A model generated the notes under the pieces. It did no database searches and had not been told where the DNA came from. It saw nothing but the letters and a program-made list of their open reading frames with translations. A DNA stretch of 64,000 nt from Polynucleobacter sp. MWH-P3-07-1 (lineage in GTDB: Bacteria; Pseudomonadota; Gammaproteobacteria; Burkholderiales; Burkholderiaceae), in contig NZ_CP061296.1 in NCBI RefSeq assembly GCF_018687555.1, positions 372,001 to 436,000 on the forward strand. Direction: 5' to 3'. The translations under genes were made by a program, and so were the position numbers. Every line of letters starts with the position of its first letter. The stretch's first letter is position 1. Positions 25,313-32,743 of the stretch are shown piece by piece.

Positions 25313-26005
25313 ATGTCACAACCAATTCCCGTCGCAATCGTTATTGAGGATGAGCCAAATATTCGTAGGCTTATCAAGATGGCGTTAGAGGCGGAGCAAT
25401 TTCAGGTATTTGAGGCAGCCACAGTTTCTCGTGGACTAATAGAGGCGGGCTCACGTCAACCGGATGTAGTGTTAGTTGACTTAGGTCTGCCTGATGGTTC
25501 GGGCATTGACTTCATTCGAGATATTAGAACTTGGTCAGACGTGCCAATTATTGTGGTTTCTGCAAGAACCCATGAGGATGACAAAATCGAGGCCCTAAAT
25601 ATTGGCGCCGACGATTACCTATCAAAACCTTTTAGTCCTGGGGAGCTAGTGGCTAGGGTCCGAGCGCAGCTACGTAGGCGTTCGATGGCATCCGATAAGG
25701 GTGAGACGGTTTTCAAATTTGGAAATATCAATGTTGATTTGACAACAAGGATCGTAAAGCGGGAAGAGGAAGTTCTTCATTTAACCCCCATTGAGTATCG
25801 TTTGCTAGCATTTCTAGTAACGCATCCAAATATTGTATTGACCCATAGACAGCTTTTGCTGGGTGTATGGGGGCCGAACGATGTTGATAATCATCACTAC
25901 GTGAGAATTTACATGGGGGCGCTTCGTAAAAAAATCGAAGATGATCCTGCGCAGCCAGAGCATGTCATTACTGAAACTGGTGTTGGATATAGGTTTCTCT
26001 TCTAG
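25313..26005 (+). CDS. kdpE: KdpE, OmpR-family response regulator
   Basis: A protein of 230 residues. The receiver domain has the acidic pair EDEP, phosphoacceptor Asp in VVLVDLGLPDGSG and Lys in YLSKPF. The C-terminal winged helix shows LTPIEYRLLAFL and ETGVGYRF. Phosphorylated KdpE activates kdp transcription. A near-canonical target at 17873 makes this a self-contained regulon. Last gene of the kdp operon; after it come the palindromes at 26069 and 26124. Confidence 0.95.
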   Translation: MSQPIPVAIVIEDEPNIRRLIKMALEAEQFQVFEAATVSRGLIEAGSRQPDVVLVDLGLPDGSGIDFIRDIRTWSDVPIIVVSARTHEDDKIEALNIGADDYLSKPFSPGELVARVRAQLRRRSMASDKGETVFKFGNINVDLTTRIVKREEEVLHLTPIEYRLLAFLVTHPNIVLTHRQLLLGVWGPNDVDNHHYVRIYMGALRKKIEDDPAQPEHVITETGVGYRFLF

Positions 26006-26068
26006 GATGGCTTGCCGTGAGCGTCCGATATGGGTCGTTAGCTGCCCACCAGATATCCACATATAAAA

Positions 26069-26085
26069 TGTCGGTTTACCCGACA
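26069..26085. repeat. TGTC-N9-GACA family palindrome
   Basis: TGTCGG-TTTAC-CCGACA: perfect 6-bp arms with a 5-base centre, matching the arms at 17763. It lies 64 bases after kdpE and 66 bases before the integrase ATG. Confidence 0.65.
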
Positions 26086-26123
26086 AACTAGCGGTCGCCC
26101 AAACCCCAATCTGAAGTTAAGCT

Positions 26124-26150
26124 ACAAGTGTCCCCAAACACGACACTTGT
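26124..26150. repeat. TGTC-N9-GACA family palindrome abutting the integrase start
   Basis: Perfect 9-bp arms ACAAGTGTC / GACACTTGT around a 9-base centre. It ends at the base before the integrase ATG, where the ribosome site should be. If it binds a protein, or folds in mRNA, it could directly control integrase synthesis. Confidence 0.65.
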
Positions 26151-27365
26151 ATGCAAAATCTGAGCGAGCTTTTCTTTAAATCTAGTACATCCCAATCTGC
26201 TGATGTAATTCACCTTCACCGAGGTTTAGTAAGCCTCTTTAAGCGATCAGGCAGCAACCAATGGCAATGTCGTTTTAAGTTGCCTAATGATCAATGGCAT
26301 TCTATGAGTACGGCACAGGCAGATCTTGAAGAGGCCAAGCAGTCCTCTATTGCGCTATATGAGCAGACCATGGCTAAGATAAGCCAGGAATTAAGTCTCA
26401 AATCCAAGTCATTCAAGCAGTTAGCACAAGAAGATCTCGTGGCAATGGATATTGCCAATAAAGAAGGTAATGGCAAAGCTATCTTTAAGGATTACAAGTT
26501 TGTTCTCAATAAATACCTCATCCCGTTTTTTGGAAAATTCCAATTAAAGGAAATCACTCCAGAGCTGGTTAAGGATTTTGAATCTTGGCGCTTATCCCAG
26601 ATGGGTAGAGATCCCCAGGCAAGCACTAAGCGCACCCATGCAACGAGCTATAACCGAGTCATTGCCTTAGCTAGAGAGCAAAACTTGATTGCTGATACTT
26701 ATCGGGTTCCTTTATTAGATCCCCATGGCTCTCCCAGTCAAGCAAGACCCGCTTTTAGTAAAGAAGAGATCGCTCAATTATTAGCCTATATGCCCAGCTG
26801 GGAGAAGGTGGGAAGATCATCTCGCACTAAGGAGATGCGACAGCTATGTCGCTCTTATGTGGAATTCTTACTTTATACAGGGGCTAGGCCGGGAACTGAG
26901 CTCAAGCCCATGCGCTGGATGCATCTGCAATGGCACTGGATTGGTGATCAGCGGTATCTCAAGGTCTGGCTTTCCGGTAAAACAGGCCCTAGGTACTTAA
27001 TTGCCAAACATTTAGTAGTTGATTGTCTGGAAAGATTAATTGCTTGGCATCAATTGCCATATAAAGATCTAAATGCCGTCATAGAGGCTAGGTTAGATCG
27101 TCTGATATTTACTTTCCCAAGAGGGGTTCAGCCTTATAACTTTAATCCTCAGTTTGAGAATCTCTTAAAAGAATGTAATTTACTCAAAGATGTAGCGGGG
27201 CGTAATCGCAGTCTTTATAGTCTGCGCCATACCTATGCCACATTTGCACTGGCTGAAGGTATAGATATCCACACCCTAGCTAGGCAAATGGGTACTTCTA
27301 CAATAATGATTGAGCGTCACTACTCAAAACTCACCCCAATGATGGCAGCCGCTAAGTTGGCTTAG
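26151..27365 (+). CDS. Tyrosine recombinase, probable island integrase
   Basis: A protein of 404 residues. The N-terminal part (about 1-200) has arm-binding and core-binding character; the catalytic domain follows. Visible catalytic residues are R246 (YTGARPGTE), K277 (SGKTG), R359 (YSLRHTYAT) and nucleophile Y391 (ERHYSK). The usual first His of H-x-x-R is Tyr here. It is the best candidate for integration at tRNA-Lys, although it lies mid-island rather than next to the tRNA. It has no clear ribosome site; a perfect hairpin touches the ATG. It converges with the next gene, their stops overlapping by four bases. Confidence 0.85.
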   Translation: MQNLSELFFKSSTSQSADVIHLHRGLVSLFKRSGSNQWQCRFKLPNDQWHSMSTAQADLEEAKQSSIALYEQTMAKISQELSLKSKSFKQLAQEDLVAMDIANKEGNGKAIFKDYKFVLNKYLIPFFGKFQLKEITPELVKDFESWRLSQMGRDPQASTKRTHATSYNRVIALAREQNLIADTYRVPLLDPHGSPSQARPAFSKEEIAQLLAYMPSWEKVGRSSRTKEMRQLCRSYVEFLLYTGARPGTELKPMRWMHLQWHWIGDQRYLKVWLSGKTGPRYLIAKHLVVDCLERLIAWHQLPYKDLNAVIEARLDRLIFTFPRGVQPYNFNPQFENLLKECNLLKDVAGRNRSLYSLRHTYATFALAEGIDIHTLARQMGTSTIMIERHYSKLTPMMAAAKLA

Positions 27366-27910
27366 ATCTCAAATTTTCCAATATGCAATTCTTCACATAA
27401 AAAACCTTCAATGTCGGCCCGCAGTTCAACTTGCGTATGTCCATCAATAATGTCGGAAATCAGCTGGGGAAAATCATCGCTTGATATGTGCGTGGAGTCA
27501 GATAATGCTTGATAACGATCTCTGGATTTGGTGTAGTAGTAAAGCGCCTCGTTAAATAAGGCTTCCATTTCATGAAGATCAAGCAGGGCACCTAAAGCTG
27601 CGCGAATGCTTAAAGCGGAATTCTTATTCATGAGCCAATAGATGGAGCAATCCTTATCTGCTAGGCTAGTGGCTATAAATTCGATATGTTTTAGATTGCT
27701 AATGACCATATAAGAGCGATTTGGTCCCGTAAAGTTGAGATACCCATCCAAAATTTTGATGGCATCAAGCTCAGAATCAATTGTCCCGATTGGTTTTGAA
27801 TGCCCGCGTATATAGATCTTCTGTGAGGATGAGCTGATCTTCTGAAAGTATTCTTGATCTACACCATGGTTAGGGGTATCAAAAACAAAGACTGTTCTAG
27901 GGTAGCGCAT
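27362..27910 (-). CDS. Unrecognised island protein, 182 residues
   Basis: I do not recognise a family. The protein is soluble and acidic, beginning MRYPRTVFVFDTPNHG and containing YIRGHSKPIG, NRSYMVISNLKHIEFI and DIYWLMNK-like segments that alternate strand and helix. The second half is helical. No catalytic motif stands out. It is the last gene of a minus-strand run after the clamp-loader-like ATPase, 46 bases downstream of it, so it may be a partner of that ATPase. Confidence 0.6.
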   Translation of the reverse strand: MRYPRTVFVFDTPNHGVDQEYFQKISSSSQKIYIRGHSKPIGTIDSELDAIKILDGYLNFTGPNRSYMVISNLKHIEFIATSLADKDCSIYWLMNKNSALSIRAALGALLDLHEMEALFNEALYYYTKSRDRYQALSDSTHISSDDFPQLISDIIDGHTQVELRADIEGFLCEELHIGKFEI

Positions 27911-27956
27911 ATTGATTCCTTATAAGTACTAGCCACTAGGGCTAGTACTGGTGTGG

Positions 27957-28670
27957 TCAAGCAGCCATCAAGGGGTTAATGGGTTCTGATGAAGGTGATA
28001 TCTCAAGAACCCCGCCAGGATTACTCGGAGGATTGCGAACGGATCTAACAAAGTCCTCAAGACGCTCTAAGAGTTTGCGGTTACTGGAGCTCACTTGCAA
28101 TTGCGTAGTGAGAATCTTGAGTAATTGATCATCTGGCAGAGCAATACCTTCTTGCTGCAAAATCCACTGCGCTCGGGAAAGCCAGTCTTTTGCTGTTACT
28201 GGAGGCACAGCCAAGCAGTTGCTGCGATCACGTAAGGCAATGTCGACTTGATCGATGTAGTTCGTTGTAAAGATGAACTGGGTATGACCGATCATGTCAT
28301 CGATTACATCTCTAAAAGCTATTGCTGCTTTAGGAGTGAAGTTAATTTCATTAGAAATGATGTAGTTACGTTTTTGATCATTGATCGTAAATACTTGATA
28401 AAACATGGTGTGATCTTCAAAAGTCTGCATGACATCATTGATGGAATTAAATTCCACCGCTTTAAGACGGGTAACTTCTGCCTTTTTACTTTCGATGGCA
28501 TCAGGCAATAAATTGGCAATGGTAGTTTTCCCAGTGCCAACTCCGCCATGAAGTATTAAAGGCTTTAAGTCACGCCCATTAATGTATTCAGCTAGCTTGT
28601 TTTTGAGGGTGATGCCGCCTAGAACAACCTCATCGAGAGTTTTAGGTGCATATTTGAGTGCGAAGCTCAT
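27957..28670 (-). CDS. Clamp-loader-like AAA+ ATPase
   Basis: A protein of 237 residues. It opens with KYAPKTLDEVV, as in RFC small subunits and phage T4 gp44. Walker A is GGVGTGKTT near residue 43. At the Walker B position the acidic pair is reduced (NYIISNEIN keeps one Glu). Sensor 1 is FTTNYIDQ, followed by RSNCLAV where clamp loaders have an SRC-like arginine finger. It lacks the C-terminal collar of full clamp loaders. It might load or remodel a DNA-bound complex for the island. It may be weakly active as an ATPase given the altered Walker B. Confidence 0.7.
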   Translation of the reverse strand: MSFALKYAPKTLDEVVLGGITLKNKLAEYINGRDLKPLILHGGVGTGKTTIANLLPDAIESKKAEVTRLKAVEFNSINDVMQTFEDHTMFYQVFTINDQKRNYIISNEINFTPKAAIAFRDVIDDMIGHTQFIFTTNYIDQVDIALRDRSNCLAVPPVTAKDWLSRAQWILQQEGIALPDDQLLKILTTQLQVSSSNRKLLERLEDFVRSVRNPPSNPGGVLEISPSSEPINPLMAA

Positions 28671-28746
28671 GGTATTTCCTTTCTAATTGGGTAAAAGCAG
28701 GGGCGGTTGATCAGTCCTTAACCCCTGTCAAATAATGAACAATGAC

Positions 28747-29523
28747 TTATGCCATCTCTTTGAAGTAGGCTTGATTGGCTGCTTCAGTGATCGCTGCTTG
28801 CGCTGCGAGTTCTGCCTGGGCTTTGACATGCTCCTCGACCTTATTGAGCAATTCTTGTGCGATCTTGCGAATTGCTTGCTCAATCATGGCGCCAGAAGAG
28901 CCTGGAACTACGCTTAATACCTGCGTTTGACCGCTGGCTAACATCTTGCCAATTAAGAGCGTGTATTCGGCAGAGTCAGCTGGATGCGCCAAGGCAGTTT
29001 TTGGTACCAAACACAACGGGTGTTGCAACTGGTTAACCAGTAATTGCTTAACCTCGGCAACCTTATTATCCAGCTGACTACGTTTTTTAATGGTCTCATC
29101 GGTAATGCCCTTAGTACTGGCAACTTCCTCAATGCCACCAACCTTGGTTACCCATTCAGCGAAATTACCCACTGAAATAGCTTCTTTAGCTGCTACCCGT
29201 AATGCCCGGGAATAAGCACTAGCTCTGCGACGCTCAGCATTAAACACGTACTTGACGAGTAAGGTTAGCACTGGAGTGCTGGTTTGTACCTTAATGCCAC
29301 GTCCTTCTAGGTTGGCTTTAATGCCTTCTAAAACAACTTTTTCAGCAGAGCTGCCTTTAATCTCGTAATACATGCCTAGGCAGTCTGAGAGAAGGGCGTA
29401 AAGCGCCTTATTGGATTTATCGTAAAAGTCCCGTTGCCAAACTTGACGACGATTTGCTAATGCATCGAGTTTTACCAACGTTGCGCTAGCGATTTCATGC
29501 TTTTGATTTGCTGTGATTCTCAT
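28747..29523 (-). CDS. Unrecognised helical island protein, 258 residues
   Basis: I do not recognise the family. It is largely helical, with charged repeats typical of coiled coils at both ends (KKRSQLDNKVAEVKQLL; KIAQELLNKVEEHVKAQAEL). The start at 29523 follows a GGAGC ribosome site read on the minus strand. It lies 76 bases upstream of the clamp-loader-like gene in the same direction. A 9-bp inverted repeat (29551/29590) precedes it. A DNA-binding or scaffold role with the ATPase is possible but unproven. Confidence 0.6.
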   Translation of the reverse strand: MRITANQKHEIASATLVKLDALANRRQVWQRDFYDKSNKALYALLSDCLGMYYEIKGSSAEKVVLEGIKANLEGRGIKVQTSTPVLTLLVKYVFNAERRRASAYSRALRVAAKEAISVGNFAEWVTKVGGIEEVASTKGITDETIKKRSQLDNKVAEVKQLLVNQLQHPLCLVPKTALAHPADSAEYTLLIGKMLASGQTQVLSVVPGSSGAMIEQAIRKIAQELLNKVEEHVKAQAELAAQAAITEAANQAYFKEMA

Positions 29524-29550
29524 GGTGATGCTCCTTCATTTTTAAAAAAT

Positions 29551-29598
29551 TATCAACACGGTTTTGGCGAGATTGCCGGTGATGCGGTTGTGTTGATA
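29551..29598. promoter_or_regulatory. Inverted repeat upstream of the 258-residue gene
   Basis: TATCAACAC (29551-29559) and GTGTTGATA (29590-29598) are perfect complements separated by 30 bases, 28 bases upstream of the minus-strand start at 29523. A possible operator or 5'-leader stem. Confidence 0.4.
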
Positions 29599-29673
29599 GA
29601 AGCAGTCTAATTTTTTTCGTATTTTTCGCGCAAATTTTGCTGTTGTTTTATTTCCTTGACACAAAAATACAAA

Positions 29674-29700
29674 AAATCAAAGCCCCATGAACAGGGGCTT
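29674..29700 (-). terminator. Intrinsic terminator after the short recombinase gene
   Basis: Read on the minus strand: AAGCCCC, 7-base loop, GGGGCTT, then a T-rich tail. It lies 94 bases past the recombinase stop and separates it from the 258-residue gene. Confidence 0.65.
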
Positions 29701-29793
29701 GTAGGGCGATTTTATTTTTAAGAAAAAATCACCAAAAAAACTCTGTTTGAAAATTTTATGAAAAATAAAAATGTAATTGCGTGATTATTTTTC

Positions 29794-30360
29794 TTAAATT
29801 AATTCAACGGCGTTTCTCTTTTGCTCATCATTTACATCGATATATCTTTGCGTTACGGCAATCGATCGATGACCTGCCAAAGAGGCTAAGATTCGCACGC
29901 CAATGCCTTTATTAGCCAAAGTGGTAATGAAAAATTTTCTTCCTGAATGACTACTGCCTCCGCTAATACCGACATTCTTGTATAGCTGATGAAACCATAC
30001 GCATAAGCCATTGGGACTAAAGCGTAAGCGATGATCGGTATGAAAAAAGGGGATATCAGCGCCTTTGGCATGTCTTGTTGTGAGGTAGTTGGCTAATTCC
30101 ACCTGTAAGCGCTGAGAAACAAATACAGTTCTGGGGTATTTGCCTTTAGTCTGCGCTGCACTGAGGCGAATTTCATTCTTAATCGATCCATCGGGGTTCA
30201 CTACATCACCCATGGTTAAGGAGGCAATTTCGGCGACGCGAAGGCCTCCGAGAAAGCTAGTGAGGATGATTGCTCTGTCGCGTAGAGCATACTTTTTGGT
30301 GCCGACGTAATTAAGAACTTGATCAAGTTCAGCTTGGGATAAGGTTTTTGCTTGTGCCAT
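29794..30360 (-). CDS. Catalytic-domain-only tyrosine recombinase
   Basis: A protein of 188 residues made of the catalytic domain only. All six expected residues are present: R41 (GGLRVAEIA), K72 (TKGKYPRT), H138 and R141 (SHSGRK), H164 (AGHRS) and Y173 (QRYID). It lacks an N-terminal core-binding domain. A similar short form recurs in proteobacterial islands and phages, as I recall. Intact catalysis without the usual DNA clamp suggests either a partner protein or a local DNA-inversion role. The gene is preceded by a TGTC-N9-GACA site at 30444. Confidence 0.85.
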   Translation of the reverse strand: MAQAKTLSQAELDQVLNYVGTKKYALRDRAIILTSFLGGLRVAEIASLTMGDVVNPDGSIKNEIRLSAAQTKGKYPRTVFVSQRLQVELANYLTTRHAKGADIPFFHTDHRLRFSPNGLCVWFHQLYKNVGISGGSSHSGRKFFITTLANKGIGVRILASLAGHRSIAVTQRYIDVNDEQKRNAVELI

Positions 30361-30443
30361 TTGGTTTTCCTGTCATAAATAAAATGTGCGTTTTAAGTAT
30401 GTTTCCTTAAGGAAAAAAGGTCGACCTCAACTTGTTTGCGAAG

Positions 30444-30460
30444 TGTCACGTAACAGGACA
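30444..30460. repeat. TGTC-N9-GACA family site
   Basis: TGTC-ACGTAACAG-GACA, with AAG before it as in the copies at 26124 and 35875. The inner bases are not complementary here. It lies 84 bases upstream of the short recombinase start. Confidence 0.5.
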
Positions 30461-30506
30461 AATTGACAGTACAAATAGCTTCCAAGAATCAATGACTTAC
30501 AAGTTC

Positions 30507-30542
30507 GGGTTAAGAAAATGCTACTTTTCTTAACCCTTTTTT
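30507..30542 (+). terminator. Strong plus-strand terminator with no known plus-strand gene
   Basis: Perfect 12-bp stem GGGTTAAGAAAA / TTTTCTTAACCC, 6-base loop, then six T. It works only on the plus strand, yet both neighbouring genes are on the minus strand. A TTGACA at 30463 could be a -35 element of a short plus-strand RNA. Confidence 0.8.
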
Positions 30543-30575
30543 CTTATAAGTATTTAGCAAAGATCCCCAAGATCT

Positions 30576-30591
30576 GTCGTCTTTAGACGAC
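30576..30591. other. Short hairpin downstream of the 177-residue gene
   Basis: GTCGTC-TTTA-GACGAC, perfect 6-bp stem, preceded by a second small dyad AGATC-CCCAA-GATCT. No T run follows on the minus strand, so it may protect the 3' end of the mRNA rather than terminate it. Confidence 0.35.
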
Positions 30592-30612
30592 GACCTTAGC
30601 TGCTGCTTCAAA

Positions 30613-31146
30613 TCACTGGATAGCGTACTTTTGTAGGTTCTCAAGTGCTTGCTTATGTCCGCCGACAAATACCCCGTTTGTAGACGGTTTTTGAGGGGAA
30701 TTTAGCTCGGATTGTGTTGTGGCTATCAGTGCTGGGGTGGGTTTACCGGGAATTCTAGCGATACAGCTTCTAACGGGTAGCTCCCAGTATTCATCGATTC
30801 CGCGCTCAGAATCTTTAATTTCAATATAAATTCTGCTGTAGTTCATGTCTAGCGCAGCATACCCCTCAACAGCACTCTTAACGCCATTCTCATAGCGATA
30901 GATCCAGCTCATTAATACTCCGTCTTCATTTGCTGGGATATTGCTTAGTCGAGCTGCCATTTCAATGTGTATTGGGCTTTTAGGAAAGTGAAACCAAGTT
31001 TCAACTTCCTCAAAATCAACTAAATACTTGGCATAAGGACTTGGGATCTCCAATGTGCCGTTGTAGATGGCTTTGCGATATTGACCTTTGCCGAAGGTTG
31101 TTCCGTACATTTTGTTTTCCCATAAGCGGGCTGTGATTTCTTTCAT
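30613..31146 (-). CDS. Unrecognised island protein, 177 residues
   Basis: I do not recognise the family. It starts MKEITARLWENKMYG and includes RKAIYNGTLEIPSPYAKYLVDF and a conserved-looking ESKDSERGIDEYWELP-type beta segment. The C-terminal 40 residues are Pro/Ser rich. A GGAGATTAAAA site precedes the ATG on the minus strand. It is divergent from the DUF6641-like gene across the large dyad at 31172-31346, so that dyad may control it. Confidence 0.6.
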   Translation of the reverse strand: MKEITARLWENKMYGTTFGKGQYRKAIYNGTLEIPSPYAKYLVDFEEVETWFHFPKSPIHIEMAARLSNIPANEDGVLMSWIYRYENGVKSAVEGYAALDMNYSRIYIEIKDSERGIDEYWELPVRSCIARIPGKPTPALIATTQSELNSPQKPSTNGVFVGGHKQALENLQKYAIQ

Positions 31147-31490
31147 TTTTAATCTCCTTTAATGTTGAAAGGAGTCGCGGTGTTGCTTTGAGATGCAAGG
31201 AGTAGCAGAGACAAAAGATAGTTGCTGTTGCGTGAGTTGCTGTTCAGAGCTACTCATTTGTCCCAAATACAGCAACTAACTGCATCTCTTACAGCAACTG
31301 CAACTTGTTTCTTATTCGCATCTCAATGCAACTCATTACGCGACTCGTAAATATTTAGCCTTTGTTAATAAAAACCATATTTTTTATGTCCAAAATGAGC
31401 CGATTTTTCTAATTAGGCAAAAAGAGGTCGACCAAAGCGCTATATCGAAAACACACTTAATGAGCCCATTAACTACATAGGAGAATTCAA
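31147..31490. other. Intergenic region between divergent genes, dominated by a large dyad
   Basis: 344 bases without a gene. It holds the nested inverted-repeat array (31172-31346) and then an AT-rich stretch to the GGAG before the ATG at 31491. Confidence 0.7.
31172..31346. repeat. 175-bp nested inverted-repeat array
   Basis: Three repeat words are arranged symmetrically about position ~31258. GAGTCGCG at 31172-31179 pairs with CGCGACTC at 31339-31346. GAGATGC at 31190 pairs with GCATCTC at 31318 (another TGCATCTC at 31281). AGTTGCTGT occurs at 31220 and 31235 on plus and at 31269 and 31291 on minus. This could be a multi-site operator for the divergent genes, an origin-like element, or a folding RNA. 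No target-site duplication is visible at its ends. Confidence 0.7.
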
Positions 31491-31931
31491 ATGAGCCAAT
31501 TAAGTCACTTAAAGCTAGTGGCCGTTAAAAAACCCCGCAATATGCCAGCCATTGTTATTAGGAGAAATAAGCTGGGATCAAAACTCTGGGAGCAGATCCA
31601 ACTCGCTAAAAGTCAGCTAGAGGGCACCCCATTTGTAGTCATGAAGTACAAAAGCGTGAAAGATAGTGAAACTGGACTGCGCAAGCAAATAGAGGTGCCT
31701 AAGCGTATAAAACCATGGTGGTTTCAAAGTGATGAAGGAAAAGTCTGCGTTTCCGTTAAATATGGAAGCTGGACACTAGAGCTAGCCAAAGGCAAACCCA
31801 GTGTGGAAGTGGCTAGTGGTGAGGCATTAATTAAAGCCCTTGAATCTATTAAAGCAGCAGTAGAGGCGGGGGAGTTAGATGAGCAGATTGAGACTGCAAG
31901 TGCTAGTTTGAGGGGTAGTTTTAGGCGTTAG
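31491..31931 (+). CDS. DUF6641-like protein
   Basis: A protein of 146 residues. LSHLKLVAVKKPRNMP, VIRRNKLGSKLWEQIQLAKSQ, PKRIKPWWFQSDEGKVCVSVKYG and a helical tail (IKAAVEAGELDEQIE) match my recollection of DUF6641, a family of phage and island proteins of unknown function. Basic N-terminus and paired Trp suggest nucleic-acid contact. GGAG lies 8 bases before the ATG. It faces the large dyad, divergent from the 177-residue gene. Confidence 0.65.
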   Translation: MSQLSHLKLVAVKKPRNMPAIVIRRNKLGSKLWEQIQLAKSQLEGTPFVVMKYKSVKDSETGLRKQIEVPKRIKPWWFQSDEGKVCVSVKYGSWTLELAKGKPSVEVASGEALIKALESIKAAVEAGELDEQIETASASLRGSFRR

Positions 31932-31938
31932 GTATTGG

Positions 31939-32544
31939 CTATTTCTTTTTATGTGAACTAAGCTTTCTTTTAGATTCTAGAGAGATTACGCGAGACTTCA
32001 AGTTCTCTTTTACTGAATCGCCGGTCCTTAGCGCCAAAGCTAAAGTCCAGTGAAATGCCTTTATTGCTTGATCTACCTCTTTTTTGGTAATTGCTAGATC
32101 CTCAATCTTTTTGGGATGAGTAATTCTATTTCTTACTTCGATATTTGCAATTAGCGCATCCCACCCTTTGTTATTAAAACTTTTTTCATGAAGGGACTTG
32201 GTGTCTTTATCTACAATTTTCACAATAAGCTTGATACTTGTCTTTAAAGGGATAAGCATAGTTTTTTTCTGGACAACTCCGTTTTCGTTTACCGAGTATG
32301 TCTCCTCTTTTAGGGCGGCAACCTCTAAATCAGAATAGAGTTCCGGAAAACTTGTGGCTTGGTTTAATGCAATATTTTTTAGGTGAAAGATGATTCCCTC
32401 AATAGCAGCACCAATAGTTCTAATTGTTGATCGTCTTAAATGCTGTTCATCGGCTTTTCTCAAATAACTTAAGCTTGAGGTAACGTCTTTAATCAATACT
32501 TCAAAAGCGTGAATGTCTTTTGTATCAGATGCTTTGCTTTGCAT
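31939..32544 (-). CDS. HEPN-like protein with RNxxxH motif
   Basis: About 201 residues. It is mostly helical and carries R138-N-R-I-T-H143 in EVRNRITHPK, the R-N-x3-H pattern of HEPN ribonucleases. I chose the ATG at 32544 because AAGGGAA lies about 8 bases before it on the minus strand; a longer frame to 32613 lacks such a site. No MNT antitoxin partner is visible. It sits near the restriction-modification gene, so a defence role is plausible. Some HEPN-like proteins are not nucleases, and the motif here could be fortuitous. Confidence 0.6.
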   Translation of the reverse strand: MQSKASDTKDIHAFEVLIKDVTSSLSYLRKADEQHLRRSTIRTIGAAIEGIIFHLKNIALNQATSFPELYSDLEVAALKEETYSVNENGVVQKKTMLIPLKTSIKLIVKIVDKDTKSLHEKSFNNKGWDALIANIEVRNRITHPKKIEDLAITKKEVDQAIKAFHWTLALALRTGDSVKENLKSRVISLESKRKLSSHKKK

Positions 32545-32594
32545 GCTTGTTCCCTTAGAGTCGCATGGAAGAATGATATTTGCTAAATATCTAT

Positions 32595-32741
32595 ATGAAA
32601 AGATATAAGGCAACAGTTAATGCAGCAGGAATGTGGGTTGAAACCATTCTGTATGCCCAAAATCAAGCTCAGGCTTATAAGTTGTTTCAAGCCATCTTTG
32701 GATCAAGCAATGTGCCACACCAGCCATTGCAGATTGGATAA
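32595..32741 (+). CDS. Small island protein, 48 residues
   Basis: A frame of 48 residues starting MKRYKATVNAAGMW and containing AQNQAQAYKLFQAIFG. It is basic and amphipathic; a beta-hairpin then helix is likely. It ends 2 bases before the next small gene, and the pair looks like a two-gene unit. Its start follows a weak purine stretch. No family recognised with certainty. Confidence 0.5.
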   Translation: MKRYKATVNAAGMWVETILYAQNQAQAYKLFQAIFGSSNVPHQPLQIG

Positions 32742-32743
32742 CT

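Noticed and set aside
27880..27910. Shared YPRTVFV peptide between the 182-residue protein start and the short recombinase
   Set aside because: Only seven residues match and the flanking residues differ. Too short to claim common origin.
31172..31346. Considered as a CRISPR array or a miniature transposon
   Set aside because: The repeats are 7-9 bases, occur in both orientations and lack regular spacers. No target-site duplication flanks the ends.
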